64,000 nt of DNA from UBA2334 sp964396895. GTDB lineage: Bacteria > Pseudomonadota > Gammaproteobacteria > Burkholderiales > Burkholderiaceae_C. A model generated the notes under the pieces. That model worked only from the letters and a program-made list of their open reading frames with translations, was not told the DNA's origin and did not search any database. The stretch spans positions 1 to 64,000 of the forward strand of contig CAYNGJ010000012.1 in the NCBI GenBank assembly GCA_964396895.1. The letters are read 5' to 3'. A program made the position numbers and the translations under genes. Below, piece after piece: positions 54,606 to 62,905 of the stretch (its first letter is position 1; each line of letters starts with the position of its first letter).

Positions 54606-54790
54606 GCGATTTCTCCAATGTCTGGCGACACTGTGCCAGCACGCTTTCTTCAGGCCTTTGACATGTGTCAACCGGAGCGCAGAACCCAAGCCATCAACGC
54701 AAAGGTGGGAATACCCCGGGACGGTCAAGTGCATGTAATAGACTGTGTCGGGCTGATGTCCTGAAATTTTTCGCTCAAGCTCCGTTATGC

Positions 54791-54804
54791 TTGACGCACA
54801 TCAA
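54791..54804. promoter_or_regulatory. FNR box upstream of fnr
   Basis: TTGACGCACATCAA matches the TTGAT-N4-ATCAA consensus with one substitution. It ends 9 bases before the fnr start (54814), a position that suits repression of its own gene, and it could also affect the divergent hemN. Confidence 0.85.
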
Positions 54805-54813
54805 GGTAGTTAC

Positions 54814-55533
54814 ATGGATTCACACAGCATCAAAGTCGCTTGTTCTAGCTGCAACCTCCGGGAGTTGTGCCTGCCGCTGGGACTCAACCCCCAAGAGATC
54901 GACAAGCTTGACCGGGTGATCTCGTCCCGCAGGCGCATCAAGCGCGGTAGCGCGCTGTTCAGTGCAGGTGAAAAATTCACATCTTTGTACGCGGTTCGAT
55001 CGGGCTTTTTCAAAACATGCGTCACCACGGTGGATGGCAGGGACCAGGTTACCGGGTTTCAGATGACGGGGGAAATCATCGGGCTGGATGGCATTGTGAA
55101 TGATCACCACTCTTGCGATGCGATCGCACTCGAAGATGCGGAAGTGTGCGTAATGCCTTTTGATCAGGTCGAGGAGTTGTCCAGGGAGTTCACTACCCTC
55201 CAACACCACATCCACAAGATCATGAGTCGAGAAATCGTCAGAGACCACAGTGTGATGCTCTTGCTTGGCAGCATGCGTGCCGAAGAAAGATTGGCTGCGT
55301 TCTTGCTGAACCTGGTGCAACGCCTGCACGCGAGAGGATTCTCCCAATCTGAGTTGGTACTGCGAATGACCCGGGAAGAAATCGGGAGCTACTTGGGCAT
55401 GAAACTGGAAACGGTGAGCCGAACCTTCTCTAAATTTGTGGAAGAAGGCGTGATTGAAGTGAAGCAACGTTACGTTCACATCAAGAACACGGACGCACTT
55501 CGGCAAATCGTGACGCCGCCCAACTGCCGCTGA
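54814..55533 (+). CDS. fnr: FNR-type oxygen-sensing regulator
   Basis: The 239-residue protein has N-terminal Cys10, Cys13 and Cys19 (C-x2-C-x5-C) and Cys101 (HHSCDA), the four ligands of the oxygen-labile [4Fe-4S] cluster, and a C-terminal winged helix with EIGSYLGMKLETVSRTFSKF. ATG 54814 is chosen because the earlier ATG at 54787 overlaps the FNR box. It is the likely activator of the adjacent cbb3 and uspA genes. Confidence 0.95.
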   Translation: MDSHSIKVACSSCNLRELCLPLGLNPQEIDKLDRVISSRRRIKRGSALFSAGEKFTSLYAVRSGFFKTCVTTVDGRDQVTGFQMTGEIIGLDGIVNDHHSCDAIALEDAEVCVMPFDQVEELSREFTTLQHHIHKIMSREIVRDHSVMLLLGSMRAEERLAAFLLNLVQRLHARGFSQSELVLRMTREEIGSYLGMKLETVSRTFSKFVEEGVIEVKQRYVHIKNTDALRQIVTPPNCR

Positions 55534-55578
55534 CACCCAGCGGTGGTAGCCAAGATCCCCTTGGCTCTGGCTTATAAA

Positions 55579-55869
55579 TCAAGCCTCGGACTTGCCACAA
55601 GCGCTCGGACGCTCTCCCACTGGGAAAGGACAACGATTGACCTCGAAGGGCGATACGCTCAGCAAAGCGGTCAATGCGCTCGACGCCATGGTCAGCAACC
55701 AAAATGCGAAAAAGGCCAGTGTGTACACCGCCTCGCGAGGCCAATCGAGAGTTGCACCAAACCACTGAAGCTCAGACGGGTCAACGAGTGCAAAAACGAC
55801 CATTTCGAGCACGGCGGCCATGATAAAGGCTGGCCAAGCGATCCACATCAAACGTTGTCCGGACATCAT
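55579..55869 (-). CDS. Hypothetical small membrane protein near cbb3 cluster
   Basis: The 96-residue product has two transmembrane helices (IAWPAFIMAAVLEMVVFALV and AVYTLAFFAFWLLTMASSAL) and a soluble, Pro/Cys-containing tail. It follows fixH by 45 bases on the same strand and may act in oxidase assembly. No family was recognised; position suggests conservation in this cluster. It is convergent with fnr. Confidence 0.7.
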   Translation of the reverse strand: MMSGQRLMWIAWPAFIMAAVLEMVVFALVDPSELQWFGATLDWPREAVYTLAFFAFWLLTMASSALTALLSVSPFEVNRCPFPVGERPSACGKSEA

Positions 55870-55914
55870 TCAGTACCCCAGAGACTTGGATTCGACAGGC
55901 AGACAGTTTAACGG

Positions 55915-56220
55915 TCAGTCCTTCGTCGCGGGAACGACTGGAGAAGCCGCATGGTTTCGCGCCTGGTGCGCGGGCTGCAGTTTCGCGAGGTCATCCACCA
56001 GTTCGTTGGGGTTGACCTGTCCTTTAGACATGACTGCCTGCTGATAACCGTTCTTATCGATGACAGGATCGGGGTGCTCGAATGCGATCATGGCCGTTGC
56101 AATCGCGGCCACCACCACCACCAACGGCCCCCCCACCACCAGCCATACATACGGTTCTTTCCACCAAGGTTTTTCGGTGGTCTGCGAAAGCGGGTTCATG
56201 GCCATAGCGTTCATTGACAT
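55915..56220 (-). CDS. FixH/CcoH-like protein
   Basis: The 101-residue protein has one transmembrane helix (EPYVWLVVGGPLVVVVAAIATAMIAF fragment, about 20-45) followed by HPDPVIDKNGYQQAV, which matches the FixH family (PF05751). FixH assists cbb3 assembly or copper delivery. A terminator lies between it and ccoP, so its expression may depend on read-through or its own promoter. Confidence 0.78.
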   Translation of the reverse strand: MSMNAMAMNPLSQTTEKPWWKEPYVWLVVGGPLVVVVAAIATAMIAFEHPDPVIDKNGYQQAVMSKGQVNPNELVDDLAKLQPAHQARNHAASPVVPATKD

Positions 56221-56270
56221 GTCGGTCTTTCCATCTTAATGGGAATCACTGGTTGCCCTCGCAGCCAATG

Positions 56271-56295
56271 AAAAAGGGGGCCAAAGCCCCCTTTT
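56271..56295 (-). terminator. Terminator between ccoP and fixH
   Basis: AAAAGGGGGC and GCCCCCTTTT form a strong hairpin with a 4-base loop, followed by T residues on the minus strand. It follows the ccoP stop and would separate the oxidase subunits from fixH. Confidence 0.85.
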
Positions 56296-56307
56296 GTTTT
56301 CGTGAAG

Positions 56308-57222
56308 TCACTGAGCGGCGGCGGGCTTGTTGGACATGCCCCAAACATAGGCCGCCAACACGTGAATTTGGTCTGGCGTCAGTAAACGTGCCTGACCTGG
56401 CATGGCGTTGTTCTTGCCTTCGTTCACCATTTTGATGATGGCTTCAGCACCCCAGCCATGCAACCAGATGTTGTCGGTCAAGTTGGGGGCCCCCATCGCG
56501 GTATTGCCCTTGCCATCAGCACCGTGACATGCGGCACAGGCACCGAACTTGTCCTTGCCCAACGTGGCCTTGACCGCATCATGTGGACTGCCAGAGAGGC
56601 TCAAGACATACTGCGCCAGATTGGCCACGTCTTCCGCCGAGCCCACGGCTGCTGCCATGGGAGGCATCACGCCATTACGCCCGTTGGTGATGGTTTCCTT
56701 GATGGCATCGGGCTCGCCACCCCACAGCCAGGCACCTGCGGTCAGGTTGGGAAAGCCTTTGCTGCCGCGTGCATCGGAGCCATGGCATTGTGCACAGTAG
56801 TTCATGAACAGGCGCTCACCAATGGCTTTTGCCTTGGGGTCGGCCGCCACGGCAGGCACATCCATTTTCACGAACTCTGCATACAGGGGCGCAATCGCCT
56901 TGTCCACTTTGGCCACTTCAGCGGCATGTTGGCCCTGCGAGGACCAGCCCAACTGCCCCTTGAATGCCCCAAAGGTGGGGTACAAAGCGCCGTAGACAAA
57001 CGCAAAAATGACCGTGATGACAAACAAATACACCCACCACTTGGGCAGCGGGTTGTTCATCTCACGCAAGTCCCCATCCCAGATGTGACCCGTCGTGTTA
57101 TCAGCGGTTGGGGACACCTTGGTGGTGCCGGATATCCACAGCAAAATCAGGCAGGCGATGATACTGATGATGGTGGCTGCAGCCACGTACACCGCCCAAA
57201 AGTTACTCGTAAAGTCGCTCAT
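56308..57222 (-). CDS. ccoP: Cytochrome-c oxidase cbb3-type subunit III
   Basis: The 304-residue protein has two N-terminal transmembrane helices and two haem-c sites: C143-AQ-C146-H147 and C229-AA-C232-H233. It brings electrons to the catalytic subunit. ATG 57222 follows ccoQ; an in-frame extension to 57324 lies inside ccoQ and is rejected. Confidence 0.96.
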   Translation of the reverse strand: MSDFTSNFWAVYVAAATIISIIACLILLWISGTTKVSPTADNTTGHIWDGDLREMNNPLPKWWVYLFVITVIFAFVYGALYPTFGAFKGQLGWSSQGQHAAEVAKVDKAIAPLYAEFVKMDVPAVAADPKAKAIGERLFMNYCAQCHGSDARGSKGFPNLTAGAWLWGGEPDAIKETITNGRNGVMPPMAAAVGSAEDVANLAQYVLSLSGSPHDAVKATLGKDKFGACAACHGADGKGNTAMGAPNLTDNIWLHGWGAEAIIKMVNEGKNNAMPGQARLLTPDQIHVLAAYVWGMSNKPAAAQ

Positions 57223-57250
57223 GATGTTTCTTTCTGTAGGCTCAAGTCGG

Positions 57251-57388
57251 TTACTCGTCTTTGAACGGCAGCTGTGCAGCCTCGTCAAAATCTGACTTGT
57301 TCCGCTTGGACCAGGCCCAGGCAATGATGCCCACGAAGGTCAGGAAACTGACCAACGTGACCACGCTGCGCATGTCGTTGATGTCCAT
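57251..57388 (-). CDS. ccoQ: Cytochrome-c oxidase cbb3-type subunit IV (CcoQ)
   Basis: The 45-residue protein (MDINDMRSVVTLVSFLTFVG ... AAQLPFKDE) has a single transmembrane helix and the WAWSKRNKSDFDEA tail typical of CcoQ. ATG 57388 has AAAGGAA upstream. It lies between ccoO and ccoP, where CcoQ stabilises the CcoP contact with the core. Confidence 0.9.
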   Translation of the reverse strand: MDINDMRSVVTLVSFLTFVGIIAWAWSKRNKSDFDEAAQLPFKDE

Positions 57389-57410
57389 GACTGTTCCTTT
57401 GGTGTGACGC

Positions 57411-58037
57411 TTACTTGATGGCCGTACCCAAAACCTGCAGGTAGGCGATCAACGCATCCAACTCGGTCTTTCCCTTGACATCTTCCGAGGCCTTGGCCAC
57501 TTCTTCGTCCGAGTAAGGAGCACCCAGTGTGCGCAACACAGCCATCTTGGCTGGCAACGAAGCGTGATCAGCTTCACGCTTTTCCAGCCATGGGTAGGCT
57601 GGCATGTTCGACTCTGGCACCACGTTGCGGGGGTTGATCAGGTGAATGCGGTGCCATTCGTCACTGTAGCGACCACCCACACGGTGGAGGTCGGGTCCGG
57701 TGCGCTTGCTGCCCCATTGGAAGGGACGGTCATACACAAACTCGCCAGCCAGTGAGTAGTGTCCATAACGAAGTGTTTCCGCTTGAAAGGGGCGGATCAT
57801 CTGGGAGTGGCAGTTGTAACAGCCTTCACGCACATACACATCACGACCCGCCACCTGTAAAGCGGTGTAGGGCTTCAAGCCTTCCACCGGTTGGGTGGTG
57901 GATTTCTGGAAGAACAGCGGAACGATCTCCACCAGTCCGCCCACGGCAATCACCAAGACGATCAACACGATCATCAAGAAGTTATTGGTTTCAATCCGCT
58001 CATGCGTGAAACCCTTGGAAGCGTTTCCTTGTGCCAT
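57411..58037 (-). CDS. ccoO: Cytochrome-c oxidase cbb3-type subunit II
   Basis: The 208-residue protein has one N-terminal membrane helix and the single haem-c site C73-YN-C76-H77 (EGCYNCHSQM). AAGGAGG lies just before ATG 58037. It passes electrons between CcoP and CcoN. Confidence 0.97.
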   Translation of the reverse strand: MAQGNASKGFTHERIETNNFLMIVLIVLVIAVGGLVEIVPLFFQKSTTQPVEGLKPYTALQVAGRDVYVREGCYNCHSQMIRPFQAETLRYGHYSLAGEFVYDRPFQWGSKRTGPDLHRVGGRYSDEWHRIHLINPRNVVPESNMPAYPWLEKREADHASLPAKMAVLRTLGAPYSDEEVAKASEDVKGKTELDALIAYLQVLGTAIK

Positions 58038-58048
58038 GATTTTCCTCC

Positions 58049-59494
58049 TTAGGCGTGTGCGGGATTAACGGCAGGGATACGCGCATCAACTGCACTGCCT
58101 TTGGTGGCCGTCATCACAACGTTCCAAAGCATCACCACCATGCCACCGAGGTACAACAAACCACCCACCAAGCGGATCACGTAGAAGGGGAAGGTGGCCT
58201 TCACGGATTCGACAAACGTGTAGGTCAGGGTGCCATCGGGATTGACCGAGCGCCACATCAGGCCCTGCATCACGCCGGCGATCCACATGGCTGCGATGTA
58301 CAGCACGATGCCGATGGTGGCCACCCAGAAGTGGATTTCAATGGCTTTGATGCTGTGCATCTGCTTCTGGCCAAACAGGCGAGGAATCAGGTAATACAGG
58401 GAGCCCATGGAAATCAGACCCACCCAGCCCAAGGCACCAGAGTGCACGTGGCCAACGGTCCAGTCGGTGTAGTGAGACAGTGCGTTCACGGTCTTGATCG
58501 ACATCATGGGACCTTCGAACGTGGACATGCCGTAGAAAGACAGAGACACGATCAGGAAGCGAAGGATGGGGTCGTCACGCAGTTTGTGCCACGCGCCAGA
58601 CAGGGTCATGATGCCGTTGATCATGCCGCCCCAGCTGGGTGCCAACAGGATGAGGGAAAAGATCATGCCGACGGACTGTGTCCAATCAGGCAGAGCCGTG
58701 TAATGCAGGTGGTGAGGACCCGCCCACATGTACGTGAAGATCAGTGCCCAGAAGTGCACGATGGACAAGCGGTAGGAGTAAACCGGACGGCCTGCCTGCT
58801 TGGGGATGAAGTAGTACATCATGCCCAAGAAGCCCGCCGTCAGGAAGAAGCCCACGGCGTTGTGACCATACCACCATTGCACCATGGCATCCTGCACACC
58901 TGCATAGGCGGAGTAACTCTTGGTCAGGCTGGCGGGCAATGCCGCACTGTTCACGATGTGAAGAACTGCCACGGCCAAAATGAACGCACCGTAGAACCAG
59001 TTGGCCACGTAAATGTGCTTGACCTTGCGAATGCCTACGGTTCCAAAGAATACGATCGCATACACCACCCAAACGGCCGCGATCAGCAGGTCGATGGGCC
59101 ACTCCAGTTCCGCATACTCTTTGCCGGAGGTAATGCCCAGTGGCAGCGTCACCACCGCCAGAACGATGACCAAGTTCCACCCCCAAAAGGTGAACGCAGC
59201 CAACGCATCGGAGATCAGCCGGGTCTGGCAGGTGCGCTGAACCACGTAATAGCTGGTCGCAAACAGCGCACAGCCGCCAAACGCAAAAATCACAGCGTTC
59301 GTGTGCAAGGGGCGCAGGCGGCCGTATGTCAGCCACTCAATCCCCATGTTCAGCTCGGGCCAGGTCAACTGGGCCGCAATGATCACGCCCACCAGCATAC
59401 CCACCACACCGTAGACCACGGCCATGATGGAAAACTGACGAACGACCTTATCGTTATAGACCGTCGCCTGACTGGCCTTCATCGTTACAGACAT
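58049..59494 (-). CDS. ccoN: Cytochrome-c oxidase cbb3-type subunit I
   Basis: The 481-residue catalytic subunit has about twelve transmembrane helices with the conserved LRPLHTNAVIFAFGG, WWYGHNAVGFFLT and HVHSGALGWVG haem/copper histidine segments. It reduces O2 at high affinity. GAGGAG lies 7 bases before ATG 59494. An FNR box (59552-59565) lies about 58 bases upstream. Confidence 0.97.
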   Translation of the reverse strand: MSVTMKASQATVYNDKVVRQFSIMAVVYGVVGMLVGVIIAAQLTWPELNMGIEWLTYGRLRPLHTNAVIFAFGGCALFATSYYVVQRTCQTRLISDALAAFTFWGWNLVIVLAVVTLPLGITSGKEYAELEWPIDLLIAAVWVVYAIVFFGTVGIRKVKHIYVANWFYGAFILAVAVLHIVNSAALPASLTKSYSAYAGVQDAMVQWWYGHNAVGFFLTAGFLGMMYYFIPKQAGRPVYSYRLSIVHFWALIFTYMWAGPHHLHYTALPDWTQSVGMIFSLILLAPSWGGMINGIMTLSGAWHKLRDDPILRFLIVSLSFYGMSTFEGPMMSIKTVNALSHYTDWTVGHVHSGALGWVGLISMGSLYYLIPRLFGQKQMHSIKAIEIHFWVATIGIVLYIAAMWIAGVMQGLMWRSVNPDGTLTYTFVESVKATFPFYVIRLVGGLLYLGGMVVMLWNVVMTATKGSAVDARIPAVNPAHA

Positions 59495-59551
59495 ACAGAA
59501 CTCCTCAAAATGTCATGGGGCGAAGTGTCCGCGTCCACGACTGGTTTCACC

Positions 59552-59565
59552 TTGACTTAAGTCAA
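59552..59565. promoter_or_regulatory. FNR box upstream of ccoN
   Basis: TTGACTTAAGTCAA is a perfect palindrome of the FNR half-site TTGAC. It overlaps the end of ccoS (stop 59562-59564), placing the likely activation site about 58 bases before the ccoN start. Confidence 0.88.
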
Positions 59566-59699
59566 TCCGATCCAAGAATTCGCTCTCCCTCCCGGTCGAT
59601 ATTGTCCAACTGGCCCGATTCCAGCGCCCACCAGAAAATCACAATGATGGCCAGCACCACCACCACGGATAACGGGATCAGCAAATAGAGGATTTCCAC
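59562..59699 (-). CDS. ccoS: Cbb3 oxidase maturation protein CcoS
   Basis: The 45-residue protein, started by GTG 59699 with AAGGAG 7 bases upstream, has the single helix LYLLIPLSVVVVLAIIVIFW and the WWALESGQLDN signature of CcoS. It is needed for haem b and copper insertion in cbb3 oxidase. It lies between ccoI and ccoN. Confidence 0.9.
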   Translation of the reverse strand: MEILYLLIPLSVVVVLAIIVIFWWALESGQLDNIDREGERILGSD

Positions 59700-59766
59700 T
59701 GCTCAACTCCTTGGAAAAATGAAGCCACCTGTGGCCACCCACGCGGCCAAGCACTGCGCATGAAAC

Positions 59767-62199
59767 TCACACATGTGTGCGCGCGCCTGGCTGAACTTGA
59801 CGGGTGCTGGGCAGCTGCCGATTGAGCCGAAGGGCGTTGCCAATCACCCAGAATGAACTGACGGCCATGCCCAACCCCGCCAACCAGGGCGGCATGTAGC
59901 CCATCAGAGCCAACGGCACGCTGACCGCGTTGTAACCGGCTGCCCACGCGAGGTTCTGGCGAACAATTCGCATGGTAGCGCGGGCTTGCACCAAAGCATG
60001 CACCACTTCCATGAGTACCCCGCCCTGAATGACGTAATCCGACTGAGCCTGTGCCAACGGTGCGGCGGATCCGAGCGAAAACGAGGTGTTGGCCCGCGCC
60101 AACACAGGCCCATCGTTCAGACCGTCGCCCACCATGGCCACGCGGTGCCCCTGCTCTTGCAGCAACACCATTTCAGCCAGCTTTTTTTCGGGTGTGGCCC
60201 CGGCCATCACATGCGCCACGCCCACGGCTTGGCCTATGCGGTGCGCGGCCTCTGGCCTATCTCCCGACAGTAGCACCGTGCGGATGTTCATGGCTTTGAG
60301 GGCCGTGACCGCCTGACGTGCGTCGGGTCTCAAGCCCTCGTCCAGCACGAACGTGGCCAGCCACCCGTTGACATCGCTCAGGTGCACTTGCGGTGAGTCG
60401 ACTTGGCCGACATGTTGTGCATCCAACCCACAGAACTGGGCAGAGCCCAAGCGAATGCTCCCCTGGCCTGCCCAAACACCCTGCATGCCCTGGCCTGCCG
60501 TTTCCGTCAACTCACGCACCATACCCTCGCCCACCGCTGCGCCAACTTGTGACTCCCCTGATCGACTCCAGCCGTCGCGGGCGGCCACCGCAATGGCTCG
60601 GGATGCCGGGTGAAGTGATCCCGACGCCAGCGCCGCCCCCATTGACAACGCCTGGGTCGGGGTCATGTCATGGCGAACTCGAATGTCGGTCAGCACCACC
60701 TTGTCATGGGTGAGCGTGCCGGTTTTGTCAAACACCACGGTATCGATGTGCGCCAGACTCTCAAACGCCTGCAAACGCCGCACCAACACCCCTCGGCGTG
60801 CCATGGCACCGGCCGATGCCAGCATGGCCGTGGGCGTGGCCAGCGACAAAGCACACGGGCAGGTCACGATCAGCACCGCTACCGCCACCGCCAACGCCCT
60901 GGCGGGGTCAATTTGCCACCAGTACCAGCCCGCCAGACCCGCGGCCAGCAACACCATGACCAAGAACGGGGCGGCAATTCGGTCGGCCAGAATGGCCAAC
61001 CGGGGTTTCTCGGTGGAGGCTTTCTCCATGAGGGCCACAATTTGGGCAAACCGGGTGTCTGCACCGAGCTTGTTCAAGCGGACCTCGGCAGGACCGGACA
61101 GGTTAAAACTGCCTGCAATCACTTCATCACCGACCTGGCGGGTCAGTGGGTGGGATTCACCGGTCAGCAAGGCCTCGTCCACTGTCGCGCTCGGGCTCAA
61201 CAGCACGCCGTCACCCGGGAAGGCCTGACCCGCGTGAAGGCGCACCACATCGCCCAGCGCCAATCGACGCACCGACACCAACTCGAACTGGCCATTGGGT
61301 TGGCGGCGCTCGCACACCTCAGGCAAACGGTTCATCAGGTCGTCCAATGCGCCTGCTGTCCGGTCGCGCGCCTTGAACTCAAAATACCGCCCACCCATGA
61401 GGAAAAACACGAACATGGTGAGGGAGTCAAACCACACCTCGTGTCCCCAAGGTCCTGTGGGGTCAAACGTGGCCAGTGAACTGACTGCAAACGTCACCAA
61501 AATGCCGATGGACACTGGGGTATCCATGCCCACCCTGCCCCGCCGCAGGTCACGCCAGGCACTGGAAAAAAACGAACCACTGGCGAACAGCAGCACCGGC
61601 AGACTCAGCACCCAACTGGCCCACCGCAGCAAGTGCTCGATGTCAGGTGGAATGTCACCGGGTTCGGTGATGTAGGCAGGCCATGCATACATCATGACTT
61701 GCATCATGCAGATGCCCGCCACAAACAAGCGCCAAAGGACTTTGCGACCTTCCGACAGCCGGTTGGTGATGCTGAGGGCCTCGTGCATGGGCAACAGGCG
61801 GTAGCCCGTGTCGCCCACGGCCTGGGCGATGCGGGACACCTGCTGAACCGAAGGATCCCACTGCAGCGTGAGGCGACGGGTGGCCGCGTGCACCTGCGCC
61901 TTGAGCACACCTGGCAAGTCGGAAACAGCCTCTTCGACCGTGTCTGCACAGGCAGCGCAGTACATGCCTTGGACCATGAGCACGGATTCGGCCAGCCGCC
62001 GACCTTCGTGGTCAATGAAACGGGTGAATGCCTGCTGTTCGACAGGGTCGTCGAGCACCAGGAAATCATCGGTCACGGTGAGGGGGCCTTGGGGCCGCTG
62101 GGGACGGTTTTGGGAGGAGGCCAAGGCAGGGGATTCCGGAAGTGAGCCCGCACCAGCCCACTCTGTCCCCGGGGGGGACGCAGTGACAGCTCGATTCAT
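59767..62199 (-). CDS. ccoI: Copper-translocating P1B-type ATPase for cbb3 assembly
   Basis: The 810-residue pump has the N-terminal metal-binding Cys pair MYCAAC (81 and 84), the CPC transmembrane motif, phosphorylation site DKTGTLT and the MVGDGLNDGP hinge. In CcoI/FixI it exports or loads copper for the cbb3 oxidase. It starts at ATG 62199 (MNRAVTASPPG); an in-frame ATG at 62223 is possible. It is the first gene of the minus-strand cluster. Confidence 0.93.
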   Translation of the reverse strand: MNRAVTASPPGTEWAGAGSLPESPALASSQNRPQRPQGPLTVTDDFLVLDDPVEQQAFTRFIDHEGRRLAESVLMVQGMYCAACADTVEEAVSDLPGVLKAQVHAATRRLTLQWDPSVQQVSRIAQAVGDTGYRLLPMHEALSITNRLSEGRKVLWRLFVAGICMMQVMMYAWPAYITEPGDIPPDIEHLLRWASWVLSLPVLLFASGSFFSSAWRDLRRGRVGMDTPVSIGILVTFAVSSLATFDPTGPWGHEVWFDSLTMFVFFLMGGRYFEFKARDRTAGALDDLMNRLPEVCERRQPNGQFELVSVRRLALGDVVRLHAGQAFPGDGVLLSPSATVDEALLTGESHPLTRQVGDEVIAGSFNLSGPAEVRLNKLGADTRFAQIVALMEKASTEKPRLAILADRIAAPFLVMVLLAAGLAGWYWWQIDPARALAVAVAVLIVTCPCALSLATPTAMLASAGAMARRGVLVRRLQAFESLAHIDTVVFDKTGTLTHDKVVLTDIRVRHDMTPTQALSMGAALASGSLHPASRAIAVAARDGWSRSGESQVGAAVGEGMVRELTETAGQGMQGVWAGQGSIRLGSAQFCGLDAQHVGQVDSPQVHLSDVNGWLATFVLDEGLRPDARQAVTALKAMNIRTVLLSGDRPEAAHRIGQAVGVAHVMAGATPEKKLAEMVLLQEQGHRVAMVGDGLNDGPVLARANTSFSLGSAAPLAQAQSDYVIQGGVLMEVVHALVQARATMRIVRQNLAWAAGYNAVSVPLALMGYMPPWLAGLGMAVSSFWVIGNALRLNRQLPSTRQVQPGARTHV

Positions 62200-62234
62200 A
62201 CGCGGGAGGATATGGCACACCATGCTCCAACCGC

Positions 62235-62248
62235 TTGACTTACATCAA
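62235..62248. promoter_or_regulatory. FNR box between ccoI and uspA
   Basis: TTGACTTACATCAA matches the FNR consensus with one substitution. It lies 36 bases before ccoI (minus) and 119 bases before uspA (plus), so it may activate either. Confidence 0.82.
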
Positions 62249-62366
62249 CCGGTGCAGGCACATTGCGGGTAGCCTACAGCATGTGAGCAGGATTGCGAGG
62301 TCAGCCCCTACCAGGCGCTGGCGCCTGGTCATTCAGGGCACACCAACCAAAAATGGAGCAAACAGC

Positions 62367-62810
62367 ATGTACAAAAGAATTCTCGTGGCCACCGACGGCT
62401 CGGACCTGTCCACCAAAGCCGTGGAACACGGTCTTTATCTGGCCGACCTCACCGGTGCCGAACTGGTGGCCGTGAAGGTCGTCCCCCGCTATCCACAGAC
62501 CTATTTCGAAGGCGGTGTGGCGCTGGCGGCAGATGAAATTGCCAAGATCGAAAAACAATGGAATGACGAGGCGTTGGAAGCTGTGAACGCCGTCAAGGCC
62601 AAGGGCCAGCTGCAAAGCGTCAAGGTGAAGGCCACCACTGTCAAGTCCGACCTGATTGCCGAGGCATTGATTGCCGCAGCCAAGCGCCACAAATGTGACC
62701 TGATCGTGATGGCGTCCCACGGGCGCCGTGGCCTCAAGCGCCTGTTGCTGGGCAGTGAAACACAGCAGGTGTTAACCCACTCGCACATCCCAGTGCTGGT
62801 TTTGAGGTAA
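62367..62810 (+). CDS. Universal stress protein UspA-family
   Basis: The 147-residue protein has the Usp fold with MYKRILVATDGSDLSTKAV at the start and the ATP-binding-type GRRGLKRLLLGSETQQVLTH near the end (G-x2-G-x9-GS). It probably binds ATP and aids stress survival. ATG 62367 has GGAG upstream. The FNR box in its promoter region ties it to low oxygen. Confidence 0.92.
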   Translation: MYKRILVATDGSDLSTKAVEHGLYLADLTGAELVAVKVVPRYPQTYFEGGVALAADEIAKIEKQWNDEALEAVNAVKAKGQLQSVKVKATTVKSDLIAEALIAAAKRHKCDLIVMASHGRRGLKRLLLGSETQQVLTHSHIPVLVLR

Positions 62811-62852
62811 TTTTGGCCTCTAACGCTTGACTGTCAAGCGTTTTAAGCTATA
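62811..62852 (-). repeat. Dispersed AT-rich repeat, copy 5
   Basis: On the minus strand it reads TATAGCTTAAAACG...AGAGGCCAAAA, matching the copy at 16307-16363 in order and spacing. Inside it AACGCTTGAC and GTCAAGCGTT form an inverted repeat around one T. Confidence 0.65.
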
Positions 62853-62889
62853 CAAAAAAGCCCTGTGGTGCGAACCGCGGGGCTTTTTC
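62853..62889 (+). terminator. Terminator between uspA and the synthetase gene
   Basis: AAAAAAGCCC and GGGCTTTTTC, around GC-rich inner arms, give a hairpin with T-runs on both strands. It ends uspA and the convergent synthetase gene. Confidence 0.83.
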
Positions 62890-62905
62890 TTTGGCGGCGG
62901 GATGG

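Noticed and set aside
58055..59560. 501-codon plus-strand frame opposite ccoN
   Set aside because: It is the complement of ccoN, whose identity is certain; the plus-strand peptide has no homology that I recognise.
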